Shown: in pieces, positions 12,182-22,599 of the stretch
How the letters are laid out: the number at the start of each line of letters is the position of its first letter
Position numbering within the stretch: the stretch's first letter is position 1
Origin: Delphinus delphis
Lineage: Eukaryota > Chordata > Mammalia > Artiodactyla > Delphinidae
Length of the DNA stretch: 64,000 nucleotides
NCBI RefSeq assembly: GCF_949987515.2
Contig: NC_082688.1
Location: 72,730,731 to 72,794,730 of the forward strand
Reading direction: 5' to 3'
Position numbers and translations under genes: made by a program
The notes under the pieces: generated by a model
What the model was told of the DNA's origin: nothing
The model's input: the letters and a program-made list of their open reading frames with translations, nothing else
Databases searched by the model: none

Positions 12182-13429
12182 GGGGAGGTATAAGAGAGTT
12201 GGGAATATCTTTTTCAATCCATCTCCCAGAGGAATGGAAAGAAAAACGAAAATTAAAAAATGGGAGCTAATTAAACTCAAAAGCTTTTGCACAGCAAAGG
12301 AAACCATAAATAAAATGAAAAGACAATCCACAGATTGGGAGAAAATATTTGCAAAGGATGTGTCCGACAAGGGATTAGTCTCCAAAATTTACAAACAACT
12401 CATGTGGCTTAATATCATCAGAACAAACAACCCAATCAAGAAATGGGCAGGAGACCTAACTAGACATTTCTCCAAAGAAGACATACAGATGGCCAAGAGG
12501 CACATGAGAAGATGCTCAACATCACTAATTATTAGAGAAATGCAAATCAAAACTACCATGAGATATCATCTCACACCAGTCAAAATAGCTATCATCAAAA
12601 AATACACAAACAATAAATGCTGGAGAGGCTGTGGAGAGAAGGGAGCCCTCCTACACTCTTGGTGGGAATGTAAATTGGTATAGCCACTATGGAGAACAGT
12701 ATGGAGCTTCCTTAAAAAACTAAAAATAGAGCTACGATATGACCCTGCAATCCCACTCCTGGGCATATATCTGGAGAAAATCATGGTCCGAAAGGATGTA
12801 TGTATTGCAATGTTCATTGCAGCACTGTTTACAATAGGCAAGACATGGAAGCAGCCTAAATGTCCATCGACAGAGGAATGGATAAAGAAGATGTGGTACA
12901 TATATATACAATGGAATATTACTCAGCCATTAAAAAGAATGAAATAATGCCATTTGCAGCCACGTGGATGGACCTAGAGATTGTCATACTGAGTAAAGTA
13001 TGAGTGAAGTAAGTCAGAGAAAGACAAATATCATATGATATCACTTATGTTCAGAATCTAAAAAGGATTGATACAAATGAACTTATTTACAAAATAGAAA
13101 CGGACTCACAGACTTAGAGAACGAACTTATGGTTACCAGGCGGGAAGGGTGGGGGGAAGGGATAGTTAGGGAGTTTGGGATTGACATGTACACACTGCTA
13201 TATTTAAAGTGGATAACCAACAGGGACCTACTGTGTAGCACAGGGAACTCTGCTCAATGTTATGTGGCAGCCTGGATGGGAGCGGGGGTTTAGGGGAGAA
13301 TGGATACATGTATATGTATGGCTTAGTCGCTTTGCTGTGCGCCTGAAACTGTTACAACTTTGTTAATTGGCTATACTCCAATGTAAAATAAAAAGTTAAA
13401 AAATAAAACAGCAAAAACAAAAAAAAATC
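12182..13429 (+). mobile_element. 5'-truncated L1, ORF2 C-terminus plus 3' UTR
   Basis: The best preserved L1 in the window. The open frame at 12234-12683 encodes the C-terminal part of L1 ORF2p, including [20 protein letters not shown] and the cysteine-rich [19 protein letters not shown] region. It stops at a TAG where the consensus has CAG, and downstream ORF2 sequence continues to about 13000. The 3' UTR has a G-rich tract (13138-13165) and ends in an A-rich tail near 13380-13428. Flanks 'agtgtgtatgttag' (12168-12181) and 'aatgtgtgagttag' (13430-13443) look like an imperfect target-site duplication. The family fits a cetartiodactyl L1 lineage. Confidence 0.9.
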
Positions 13430-13484
13430 CTAATGTGTGAGTTAGTACACAATATTTAAAAAATATTCTCAAAAAAGGGAATGG

Positions 13485-13565
13485 CTCCTTCTTTCTTCCC
13501 TTCTTTTTTCCCTTCTTTTATCTCTCTCTCCTCTCTGCCTCTGTTTGTCTTACTCTCTCCCTAGG
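13485..13565. repeat. Pyrimidine-rich low-complexity tract
   Basis: A run made almost only of C and T (cttctttcttcccttctttt and related) directly downstream of the L1 insertion. It is a polypyrimidine tract with no other signal. Confidence 0.75.
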
Positions 13566-13639
13566 AAGCAACAGATGAAAGACCTCATCCTTTGAGATTG
13601 GGTGATACAGAGATAGGGTATAAAATGCAAAGCAATAGT

Positions 13640-14205
13640 GATAGATACAGGGTAATTTATGGAATGCAGTCTTTTGGAGAATAGTAGTGATAATCTTGTT
13701 TATTCAGGGAAAAGCAACAGCAACTCAAATGTCTGAGGCAAGAATAAGTTTTTCCAAATTTAAGGAGCAGCCGGAAGGCTAGAGGTACGCTAAGGACCCC
13801 GTTGCTGTAGGAGAATTAGGTGGGAGAGGTAGAATCAGACTTGATCACATAGGGCTTTATAGAACATAGTAATGTTTGGCTCCTGTATGTGTGGAGAAAA
13901 GACTGTGAGAGACAAAACAGAATCTGGAAAGCACACTGGCCCAAGAAGGAGATCCTGAAGGCTTGGGCAGGGCTGGCAACCATGGAGGTGGTCAAAATGT
14001 AGATCTATTGGCATGACATTAACATTTTCTCAGCTAGCTGAGAGGAATCCAGTGTTCTTAGCTCTTGTGGGTATCCTAAGAATGGTTCTTTATCTGGAAA
14101 TGCCATCTGCTACGTGCCTGAAGGTTCTGGAAGAATGGTCCTGGAGCTCTGAGGTTGGAGAGAAGATTAGAGAAGGAACCCTGGGGAGGCTGTGTCAGAG
14201 AATAT
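13640..14205 (-). mobile_element. L2 LINE fragment, antisense
   Basis: Antisense L2 landmarks in order: 'aaggagcagccggaaggcta', 'gacttgatcacatagggctt', 'ggcccaagaaggagatcctg' and 'tctggagctctgagg'-like motifs further on. It is diverged but collinear. A plus-strand open frame at 14013-14207 falls inside and has no independent support. Confidence 0.55.
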
Positions 14206-14869
14206 AGTCTGAGCATCCTTGCACTCAGCCCCTTTCAAAGAAAAGCATATTGAACTAAGGGATAACATCATCAACAACAAATTAGTATATTAGAATTACC
14301 TGAAACAACTTCTCAACATTTCAGTACATGGGTCAATATCGTGGATAATCACCAATTAGGAACACTGCTTCTAGAATGCCAATTCCTTCAAGGAATGTCT
14401 CCCATTCGTGCTATGCATTATGATGGGATGTTTTGTAGAAGTGCTATGTAAACAACTTGTACCACTACTGAACAGGGAACTTCTTAACAAACATGTACTG
14501 CTTTAAGTGCATGCTAATGCCACTTTTCTTTTTCATTTTGCCAATGCAATATTTAATGCACCAGTATAGGCTGTTGAAACTGAAAGTTTTCCTGTAGTGT
14601 CCCAGAAGTCTAATTACAAGCCAGCTAATTCTGTTTATCTATGTTCTGTTAGCTTCTTTATTAGAATAAAGAAGCTCTGTAATAGAGTGACTTTTGACTG
14701 TATGTTTCAGTGTTAATAAGATGTGGTTTAACTGCTTCTACAAGCTTGTCTCCTAACACTCTAGTTGAAAGACAGAACAAACCAGTTTTGCTAAATCTCA
14801 TATAACCTTTCAGTACTACCTGCCACCCAAGGGTAGTGAGCAATTATTATTGTTTTCCCTTTTTTTCTT
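14206..14869. other. No recognised gene or repeat; contains a palindrome
   Basis: No repeat that I can name. Holds a perfect short palindrome at 14651-14676 (listed separately) and ends at a T-rich run (14860-14881). Confidence 0.35.
14651..14676. repeat. Perfect 12-bp inverted repeat, 2-nt spacer
   Basis: Arms agcttctttatt (14651-14662) and aataaagaagct (14665-14676) are exact reverse complements separated by 'ag'. There is no T-run and no transcriptional context, so it is not read as a terminator. Confidence 0.9.
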
Positions 14870-15120
14870 TTTTTTTTTTTAACAACAAATATTTGGTGAG
14901 CACCTACCATGTTCTAAGCAGTAAACAAAGTAGAACAAATTCCCTTCTCCTATGCTATGCTCTTATTCAAATGGAGAAATAGAGACTACAAAAAGCATTA
15001 AATAAGATATATAGTACATCAAATGGTGGGAGGTATTATGGAGGAAAATACAACAGGAAGAATAATTAGCTGGCTTGTAATTCAATGGAATATATGACAG
15101 GGAGGTGAAATATGTTTAGA
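14870..15120 (-). mobile_element. L2 3' end, antisense
   Basis: Begins with the classic antisense L2 terminus 'caacaaatatttggtgagca' and 'cctaccatgttctaagcag', then 'ggagaaatagagactac' and 'agtacatcaaatggtgggag'. Order and spacing match antisense L2. Confidence 0.75.
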
Positions 15121-15309
15121 AGACTTGCTGACTACTTGATGATGTCTCAGTTCCCATCATTAATGATTTAATACTTATATGGTCTTTACTTGGGTCTTGA
15201 AATAAGTTTCCCTTCCAAGAACTTAGTAGAAAGCACACTGAGAAGTCTAGACTTCAGTTTTACTTTTGTTGCTCTTCACTTTTATGCTTTTCCCTCTCTC
15301 TGGACCAGG

Positions 15310-15660
15310 TTATTTACTTCCCTGGCTTTTAATCGTATCTGAGAGGTAATGACTCCCAGTGTACTTCTCCAGACCTGATTTGTATTCCAGCCTCCAGAGT
15401 ATGTTGGATTTTCCCCCTTGAATGTCCCACAGGCATCTCAAAATCAGCATATCATAATATGAACTCACCACCCTACCATTTACTTCTCCACACACATGAT
15501 CATTTTCCTGAACTCCCAATCTTATTTAAGGGCATCATAATTAAACTTACTTACATAATCCCAAAGTGCGATCATCCTTTGTACAACTTTCCCTTATCTT
15601 TCACATCCACAGATTGTTCCCAAGGGTAACTCAATGTATTGCTTCATTTTGCTTTCAAAG
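15310..15660 (+). mobile_element. L2 LINE fragment, sense
   Basis: Sense L2 coding-region remnant: 'taatgactcccagtgtactt', 'gaatgtcccacaggcatctc' and 'aaaatcagcatatcataata' correspond to the L2 block after the YADD-type catalytic region. It is opposite in orientation to the L2 piece just upstream, so the two are separate insertions. Confidence 0.65.
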
Positions 15661-15683
15661 CACTTGTTTTAAATCAGCCCAGC

Positions 15684-15684
<1 letters not shown>

Positions 15685-15742
<58 letters not shown>

Positions 15743-15772
15743 TACATGCATACATACATACATACATACATA
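15685..15772. repeat. (CA)n(CATA)n compound microsatellite
   Basis: About 27 CA units (15685-15738) followed by about eight CATA/CATG units to 15771. Pure and long, so probably length-polymorphic. Read as protein it gives His-Thr repeats, which are not real coding. Confidence 0.97.
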
Positions 15773-15774
15773 TC

Positions 15775-16330
15775 AGACACCATGTTAGGTTTTGGGAACG
15801 TGGAGTGGAATGAAGGTAATTCTTGCTGAGCCTAAAACATAAGCAGACTTCTTTGGCTGGACCAGAAAGGGACTAATGGTGCTACTTTGTATGGTGGCTT
15901 CTGTTACAGCGGCCTCAGGGAGGTAATCTAAAAAGGTTGAGGACCTAAGGGCAGTGGAAAAGATATGATGAAGGTTGGTCTCTGTACTCGTGAGGCAGTT
16001 TTGTAGCTTTTAATCCAGTATGGAAAGAATGGTTAGAGGGGATAGGTTTTCATGGAGAGCTCTGTAAGACATCAGGCTATGGAATAAGAGTAGAGTGATA
16101 GCATTGATTAAAGCCTCTGGTAATAAACTGTGACACAGGTGGAGGAATGGGATTCCCTGCTTCATGACTGTGCACAGTACTGCTCTAGCATCCCAAGGTT
16201 GGTAACCTTCTCTACAGAGTGTAAGTAAGAAGAAAGAGGATTGCACTAGGGGCGCTTTGAGCACAGAACAGTGACAAATAGAGCAGAAGAGATAGAACAG
16301 GAATCGATTTCTTACCATACTGATCAAAAT
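15775..16330 (-). mobile_element. Possible antisense L2 fragment
   Basis: The phrase 'cagacaccatgttaggtttt' resembles an antisense L2 start. Later 'ggagagctctgtaagacatc' resembles the antisense 'agggccttgtaggcc' block. Similarity is weak. Minus-strand open frames at 16010-16397 overlap it and have no support. Confidence 0.35.
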
Positions 16331-16399
16331 TTGGAGTCCTGTATTCTAATGCAAACTTTAGTTTTAACGAATTTAGGATTGTCAATGGGAAAAGCAAAC

Positions 16400-16615
16400 A
16401 TTCTCTTTGAAATCAGGCAGTTCTAGGTCCATATCCCATATCTTCTAGTTACTGCTGTGCAATTGAGGAAGCCGCACATCTTTTCTGAGTATTAGTTACT
16501 TGAAGTGTTTAATGGCACTAAGTTATTAAGGTTATTGTGAAGATACATTAGACAAGTGTATAAAGTAGACCTAGAACAGTTTCCAGATTACTGTATATTC
16601 CCATCATGTGGCCTT
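16400..16615 (+). mobile_element. MIR SINE
   Basis: Core features of MIR in order: 'cttctagttactgctgtgca' (consensus tactagctgtgtga), 'cacatcttttctgagtatta' (consensus cctctctgtgcctca), 'aaggttattgtgaagataca' and 'gtagacctagaacagtttcc'. Sense orientation. Confidence 0.75.
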
Positions 16616-17265
16616 AATAATAATCACAAGAGCAAAAAACTGAGGTGCTTCTTTGACACCCAGTCCTGTAGGGGGAGTGAGGGATACCATTTTTGACATC
16701 ATTCATGGAAACTATTTGGAAAAGTTATTTAAAAGAAAATATATTCATTTGCCTATTATCCTTTTCAGAGAAATTAAGATAAAAAGAAGGGAAAGGGAGC
16801 AAGAGAAAAATGTTCACCATCCATAACACTGCCATTGCTCTTGGGTAGCTAGTGCATGCATATCAAGTCCAGCGGGCTCTCGAGCCTGCAAGGTAAATTC
16901 CATGTTCTGTCCACAGCGTGCCAGAGTTACTAACAGTCCTGTTTGTGTTCTCCGTGAAGCTGGCAGAGAATTCCAGAGTACATGATTTATAGCTAGTAAG
17001 AGTGAATCCACAGTGTCACCTACTTTTAATCCCAAGAAACAGTAGCATGTGTTTGTGTTTATTTTCCAGTGAAGTAAAAGTTAATGTGAAGAAGAGTCAG
17101 AATATCATGTTTACACATGAATTTACATGTTGAATATTTTTCAGCAGAAGGGGGAATTTGTGACAGGAAATAGTTCTTTGGCTTTAATTTCTGCTGAAAT
17201 TGAAAAGTAATCCAAAGGACCAAAGTAAAGTAAAAAAGTGTGAATTCTGGAAGAAGTTTCCTGAG
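16616..17265. other. No recognised gene or repeat
   Basis: No repeat that I can name. Minus-strand open frames (17035-16814 and the longer 17538-17059, 159 codons) have no recognised domain, splice context or poly-A signal. Confidence 0.35.
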
Positions 17266-17360
17266 ATTTTCCATTTTGTTTCTTAACACATAGTCACAGT
17301 GGTAGTATGGAGTTTTCATGGTTGGAGGACTTGGATGCACAGAACTAAAGGCTCCATAGT
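17266..17360 (+). repeat. Local duplication A, upstream copy
   Basis: A 95-bp segment from 'attttccattttg' to 'ggctccatagt'. An equally long copy lies at 17834-17928 in the same orientation with about ten mismatches by eye. It is not a known dispersed repeat that I recognise. Confidence 0.85.
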
Positions 17361-17554
17361 TCTCTTGGCAGATGATGATCTGGCAATGGGTGAACTTGAA
17401 AATGAGAAGTACAGCCATAGTGTTTATGATATTTAATACCTGAAGAAATTTTGCTGGTGCACCACACTCAAATTTCTTTATAGCTGCCTCCTTTGTAAAT
17501 AATGCAGAGGTTTTAGTCCCCAGGAACAATAATACCATAAATGAGAATAATGGA

Positions 17555-17745
17555 GTAATGATGGTTCATGTTTATTAAAGTGCCTAATATGTGCCAGGTC
17601 TTTACATGCATCATCTCATGTAATCTTTAAGCTGATACTGTTATTTAGGTACTGTTATTATCCACACTATAAGGAATATGAGACTTATTGTATGTTTAAA
17701 AAGTTGACCAGGATGGAATACAGATTTGCAGCAATGAGAGTGGAG
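17555..17745 (-). mobile_element. MIR SINE, antisense
   Basis: Antisense MIR 3' signature: 'tttattaaagtgcctaatat', 'gtgccaggtctttacatgca', 'tcatctcatgtaatctttaa' and 'taggtactgttattatccac'. Confidence 0.75.
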
Positions 17746-17833
17746 AATTGAGCACATTTTCTGCACATTTACAAATGTTTAACCCTTGCCTTGAGAACGA
17801 TTTAACATAATGGTTAAGAATATAGATGCTGGC

Positions 17834-17928
17834 ATTTTCCATCTTGTTTGTTAACATATAGTCACAATGATGCTATGGAGTTCTCATGGTTGCAGGACTT
17901 GGGTGCACAGAACTAAAGGCTCCATAGT
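17834..17928 (+). repeat. Local duplication A, inserted copy
   Basis: Copy of 17266-17360, same strand, same 95-bp length, inside the split MIR. It joins directly to duplication B at the shared trinucleotide 'agt'. Confidence 0.85.
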
Positions 17929-18005
17929 ACATGGCAAACAAGATTTTAAAAATTACACCTCTCTTCTATCACTTATATTCACAATTAGGCCCATGAATTC
18001 ATGCT
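17927..18005 (+). repeat. Local duplication B, inserted copy
   Basis: Begins 'gtacatggcaaa' and ends 'ggcccatgaattcatgct'. It matches 18651-18711 but carries about 18 extra bases (around 'acttatattcacaa'). Confidence 0.8.
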
Positions 18006-18220
18006 GGAACCTACCTACCTGGCATTAAATCTTACATCTTCCATGTCATTTTGCCAAGCTTTTTACCTATCTGTGCTTCATTTTCTTTCTTTTAAATGAG
18101 GATTATTTTAATAGTTCCTATTGCATAAATTAGTTGCAATGATTAGATGAATTAATTACATATAAAAGATTTAGGACTATGCTTGGCACATAGTAAATTC
18201 TTAAAAAGTGTTTGCTTTTG

Positions 18221-18650
18221 TATCTAGGCATTTACCATGAAATTTAAAAAAATTATAGGAAAAAAATTAAGGTGCTAATGACTGGGCAAATCAGATTAGG
18301 CATTGAAAATGGAACCCTCTTCACAAGTTAAATCCACAGACAAAGTTTAGAATGAGCTTGGTCTTGAGGGAACTTGCCTCAACCATCTGGTTAAAAACTC
18401 AAAGTCCATTGCTTCCAGAAAGATACATGCTGGCCCATCTGAATTGACATCTGTGTGCACACTGAAGTCCCGGAAGGTAATTAACAGAGAAAACTCCAGC
18501 AGCAATACTGACATAAGCCTGGGGAACTAAGCCATAAAATTCTCTATATAAACAAGTGGCCTATATAACCACAGAACTATAAATTTTGGTCTTGCCCCAG
18601 GGGCACCTGAGATAGCCAGATGCTCAAACAAAAATAAACTTATTTCTGAA
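18221..18650. other. No recognised gene; possible unclassified repeat
   Basis: Contains 'cagcagcaatactgacataa', 'tctatataaacaagtggcct' and ends 'caaaaataaactta', which has the look of an LTR 3' part (TATA-like box then AATAAA). I cannot match it to a family. Confidence 0.3.
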
Positions 18651-18711
18651 GTACATGGCAAATACTATTTAAAAAATTACACTTCTATCATTAGGCCCCT
18701 GAATTCATGCT
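18651..18711 (+). repeat. Local duplication B, downstream copy
   Basis: Starts 'gtacatggcaaatac' and ends 'gaattcatgct'. It is the likely source of the second half of the insertion at 17833-18000. Confidence 0.8.
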
Positions 18712-18801
18712 ACATTGTTTCATGACAGCTTTGAATAACATCTCATGACCAAAGCATGAAATGTACTTCTCTGGTTTACCACAGAGTTTTAAAAAAGTAA
18801 A

Positions 18802-19071
18802 CTTTTGTAAATTTATTTGTTTATTTTATTTTTGGCTGCATTGGGTCTTCGTTGCAGCAAGTGAGGGCTACTCTTTGTTGCGGTGCGCGGGTTTCTCACT
18901 GCGGTGGCTTCTCTTGTTGCGGAGCACGGGCTCCAGGCGCGTGGGCTCAGTAATTATGGCTCACGGGCTTAGTTGCTCCACGGCATGTGGAATCTTCCTG
19001 GGCCAAGGCTCGAACCTGTGTCCCCTGCATTGGCAGGTGGGTTCTTAACCACTGCGCCACTAGGGAAGCCC
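18802..19071 (-). mobile_element. CHR-type tRNA-derived SINE (older subtype)
   Basis: The minus strand reads gggcttccctagtggcgcag at the head. A pol III A-box region (tggcgcagtggtt) and a B-box-like ggttcgagcc follow, then the tRNA-unrelated body and an A-rich tail (plus-strand T-rich 18803-18832). Exact 12-bp target-site duplications 'taaaaaagtaaa' flank it at 18790-18801 and 19072-19083. The body is longer and more diverged than in the other copies, so it is an older subtype. Confidence 0.95.
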
Positions 19072-19089
19072 TAAAAAAGTAAATATTTA

Positions 19090-20150
19090 AAATTGAAGTA
19101 TAGTGTACATAAAAAGGTTGAAGCATCATTGTATAGCTCAAAGAATTTTTACAAGTAAATATATTTATGTAACTAAAACCCAGATGAAGAAATAGAATAT
19201 TGCTACCTTCAGGAGGCACCCTTTTGGCCTTCCTAGTCACTAATATCCGAACATAACCACCTTTGAGTCCTAACACTAGGCATTAATTTTGTCGATTTTT
19301 GAAATGGAATCATAAAACTTTTACTCTTTTTAGTCGTCTTTCACTCAACATTGTGAGATCCATCCACAACAGAGGCATACCTCGTTTTATTGTGCTTCGC
19401 TATTGTGCTTTGCTTTTAATGCATTTTTTACAAATTGAAGGTTTGTGGCAATCCTGTGTAGAACAAGTCTATTGGTTCCATTTTTCCAACAGCATTTTGT
19501 GTCCCTGCGTCATATTTTGGTGATTCTCACTATATTTCAAACTTTTTCTTTATTATATTTCTAATGGAGATCTATGATCAGTGATCTTTGATGTTATTTC
19601 TGTGATTTACTGAAGGCTCAGATAATGATTAGCATTCTTAGCAATAAAGTATTTTTAAATTAAGGTATCTACATTGTTTTTTAGACATAATGCTATTACA
19701 CATTTAATATGTTACAGTATAGTGTAAACATAACTTATATGCACCGGGAAAAAATTTGTGTGACTCACTTTTTATGATATTTGCTTATTGTGGTGGTCTG
19801 GAATCAAACCTGCAGTGTCTCTGAGGTATGCCTGTAGTTTATTTACTCTCGTTGATGCTTCGATTAGTGTTATATAAATAAACCACACTTTATTTATCCA
19901 TTCTATTGTTGATGGACATACAGATTGTTTTTAGTTTGGGATATTGTGAATAATGTTCTGAAAACTTCGTACATGTATTTGATGAACATCTTGAGTCAAT
20001 TCTGTGGGCAGTATACCTGGGAGTAGAATTGGCATATCTATGTATATGAGGACATTCAGCTTCAATACAGAATGCCAAATGATTTTTCAGAGCCCTATAG
20101 CAATTCTCAGTTCATTGAGTAAGTGTATCAGAATCAGGTTAATATTTTTC
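19090..20150 (-). mobile_element. Antisense L1 3' portion, interrupted by Tigger
   Basis: Antisense L1 landmarks: 'aacccagatgaagaaataga', 'ggaatcataaaacttttact', 'tcactcaacattgtgagatc', then after the Tigger 'atttatccattctattgttg', 'tgtgaataatgttctgaa' and 'cctgggagtagaattggcat'. The L1 resumes in register on both sides of the DNA transposon, so it was there first. Confidence 0.75.
19370..19834. mobile_element. Tigger1-type DNA transposon, internally deleted
   Basis: Terminal sequences 'gaggcatacctcgttttat' at the left and 'ctctgaggtatgcctg' at the right are the inverted ends of Tigger1 (Tc1/mariner-pogo group). The left part runs to 'tgatctttgatgttatttct' and then jumps to the right part, 'ctgaaggctcagataatgat'. 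This deletes the whole transposase gene, so it is a non-autonomous, about 465-bp derivative. TA follows at 19835-19836 as expected of the target duplication; the left TA is mutated. Confidence 0.9.
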
Positions 20151-20159
20151 TCATTAAAT

Positions 20160-22290
20160 TAAAAAAAATTATTGTGAGGAAATGTGTACAATTCAAAGAG
20201 TGTGGTAAATATATATGTTTGTATTACCACTGTTCCAATCAAGATGTAATGCTCTTCTATCACCTTAGAGAGTTTTCGTGTGCCCCCTTCTAGTTATACT
20301 CCACCACAGACAACCATTGTTCTGATTCCTGTCACCATAGGTTAGTTTTGACTATTCTTGAATCTTCATCTGAATGGAATGCTACTCTTGTGTCTGCCTT
20401 CTTTTGTTGAATATAATGTTTTTGACATTCATCTGTGTTGTTGCTTTTATCAGTATAGCATTCTTTTTTTTTTCATCGTAATATTGCAATTTCCTTTCCC
20501 ATTCCACTATTGATAGATTTTTGTGTTGTTTCAAGTTTGGGACTACTATGAATCAAGTTGCTATGAAAATTCTTATACAAGTCTTTTTGAGGACATATCT
20601 TTTCGTTTCTCTTGGGTGAATATTTGGGGAAGAAGTTTCTTGGTCATAAGGTAGGTATATGTTTAACCTTATAAGAAAGTTCCAAAGTAGTTGAACCATT
20701 TTCAAACCTCATTAACAATATCAAAAAGTTCTAGTTGCTACATGTCTTTGCCAATATTTGGTTATAATCAAAAAGGCAAGCAAGACTATTCTCATGGGTA
20801 TAAAATACTATCATATTGAAGTTTTAATTGGGTTTTCCTCTGGTGTAAATGACACTGAACACCTTTTAATGAGTTTATTGCCCAGTCATTTGGTAACATG
20901 TCTGTTCAAGCCTTAGTCAAGGTTCTTTTTTTTTAATTGGATTGTGCATTTTGATTTGTATGAATTTATATATCTTGGATTCAAATCTTTTGTCAGATAT
21001 ATTTGTTACAGATATTTTCATCCAATCTGTGGCTTGCCTTTACATTTTATTAATGCTATCTTTTGATTACCAGAAAGTTTTAGTTTTAAGAGGTTCCAAT
21101 TTGACAGTTTTATTTTTTATGCTTGTTGAGGTTTTTTTTGGATATCTGAAGAAATCCCTGCCTATCACAAAGTTGCAATAATAATCTTCTGTGTTTTCTT
21201 TTAGAAAATTTATAGTTTTATCTTGTGTGTTTAGATCCATCTTGAGTTAATATTTATATATGATCTGAGGTAGGAGTCAAGGTTCATTTTTCTTCTTTAT
21301 CATGTTATTCTAGTACCATTAAAAAAGACTTTTTTTCCCCCTTTCGATAGCCTGAGAGCATTTGTTGAAAATTAGTTCAATATTTTTGCCAGTTTTTTCC
21401 ATGAACTCTCTATTTCATTAATCTCTGTGTATTTTTATGTCAATAACACATTATCTTCATTACTGTAACTTTATAGAAAATTTTTACAGTTGGTTTTTGT
21501 GTATTGACCTTGTATCTTGCGGCAGTGCATAAACTGATATGATCAGTTTATGCACTGACACGATCGTAAGGTCTTTGTACTTTATTCTGTTGCTGTGGTG
21601 AATTATTCTGACTGAGTTTTTTGAATGTTAAACCAACCTTGCATTCTTGGGTAGATGCCACTTGGTGAAGTTGTGTTATACTTTGCTCAATTCAGTTTAA
21701 TGTTTACTAAGTATCATTAGGTCTACGTGCATGATGGGTATCGGTCTGTAATTTTCTTTTCCTGTAATGTATTTGTCAGGTTTTTGTGTCAGGTTTTCTC
21801 TGGTTTTATAAAATTATTTTGGGAATATTTTCTTCTCTTTGATTTCTGGATTTGTATAGAGTTTGTATTATTTCTTTTTTAAGTGTTTGACTTCATTAGT
21901 GAAACAATGTGTGTCTGGTGTTTTGGGGTTTTTTTTGTAAAAGATTTTCAATGATGAATCTAATTCTTTAATGATCTATGTTTTTGAGTTATTGCATAAA
22001 TTTATTGATAACATTGACTTATTATCCTTTTAAATATCTGTAGGTTTTGTAATGTTATCTCCTCTAACATTCCTGATGTGGTCATTTGTGTCTCTTCTTT
22101 TCTTGCCTGCTTTCCTATGAGTTATTTGATCTTGCTAATCTTTGCAAAGAACCAATGTGTGGCTTTCTTAATTTTCTGTCATTTTTTTGTCAGTTTTATG
22201 GTCTTTCCACTTACTTTGGATTGTTTTATTTTTTGTGATTTCCATTTGCACATTGGATTTTACTTCTCCAATATAAGGAATGCAAAGAGG
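20160..22290 (-). mobile_element. Antisense L1 (L1M), 3' UTR into ORF2
   Basis: Long collinear antisense L1: 'gttccaatcaagatgtaatg', 'attgttctgattcctgtcac', 'aagtctttttgaggacatat', 'ccaatctgtggcttgccttt', 'cttgagttaatatttatata', 'accaaccttgcattcttggg' and 'tcggtctgtaattttctttt'. Many stops and indels. It is a second copy, since it restarts at the L1 3' end after the fragment that ends near 20150. Confidence 0.85.
21523..21557. repeat. Perfect 16-bp inverted repeat, 3-nt loop
   Basis: Arms cagtgcataaactgat (21523-21538) and atcagtttatgcactg (21542-21557) are exact reverse complements around 'atg'. It lies inside the antisense L1 ORF2, where the L1 consensus as I know it has no such palindrome. 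Confidence 0.95.
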
Positions 22291-22590
22291 ACACAGTAGA
22301 GAAAGAGAGAGGCTTCTTTGCCTATCTTATGAGTCTAATGGGATTTTTTTTGAAAAGGCCATACTGGTATATGTGCAAACTCAGTCATCCACTCTATACA
22401 ATGTCTGATGTAAAGCCATTAATCATCAACACAGTAGTATCCCTACTTGTAGGGGAGTGTAGTGAAGTGTCCCAAGAGGACAATATTATGCTGCTTCTAA
22501 GTAAAGGAAGAGTCTGTCCATGAGTGCTGAAGGAATGAATAAAAATAATAGCAATACTACTAAAAATACTACTCAAAAACCTTTTATCAG
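22291..22590. other. No recognised gene or repeat
   Basis: Sits between two antisense L1 pieces. Contains 'agtgaagtgtcccaagagga' and other unique-looking sequence. I see no gene. Confidence 0.35.
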
Positions 22591-22599
22591 GTATTATGT

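Larger units (their letters stand above)
17803..18220 (+). mobile_element. MIR SINE split by a 168-bp insertion
   Basis: The MIR head 'aacataatggttaagaatat' and 'agatgctgg' (17803-17832) is followed by non-MIR sequence. MIR then resumes at 18008 with 'aacctacctacctggcatta' and runs through 'gccaagctttttacctatct', 'aatgaggattattttaatag' and 'tgcttggcacatagtaaatt'. Removing 17833-18000 restores a collinear MIR. The 7-bp 'atgctgg' is present on both sides of the insertion. Confidence 0.8.

Noticed and set aside
12234..12683. 149-codon plus-strand open frame as a host gene
   Set aside because: It is the C-terminal part of L1 ORF2p with a premature TAG. The downstream sequence continues as L1, so it is a dead transposon piece.
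15566..15829. Open frame with His-Thr repeats
   Set aside because: It is a translation of a CA/CATA microsatellite.
17059..17538. 159-codon minus-strand open frame
   Set aside because: No recognised domain, no poly-A signal or splice context, and part of it is the locally duplicated segment A. Length alone is not enough in AT-rich DNA.
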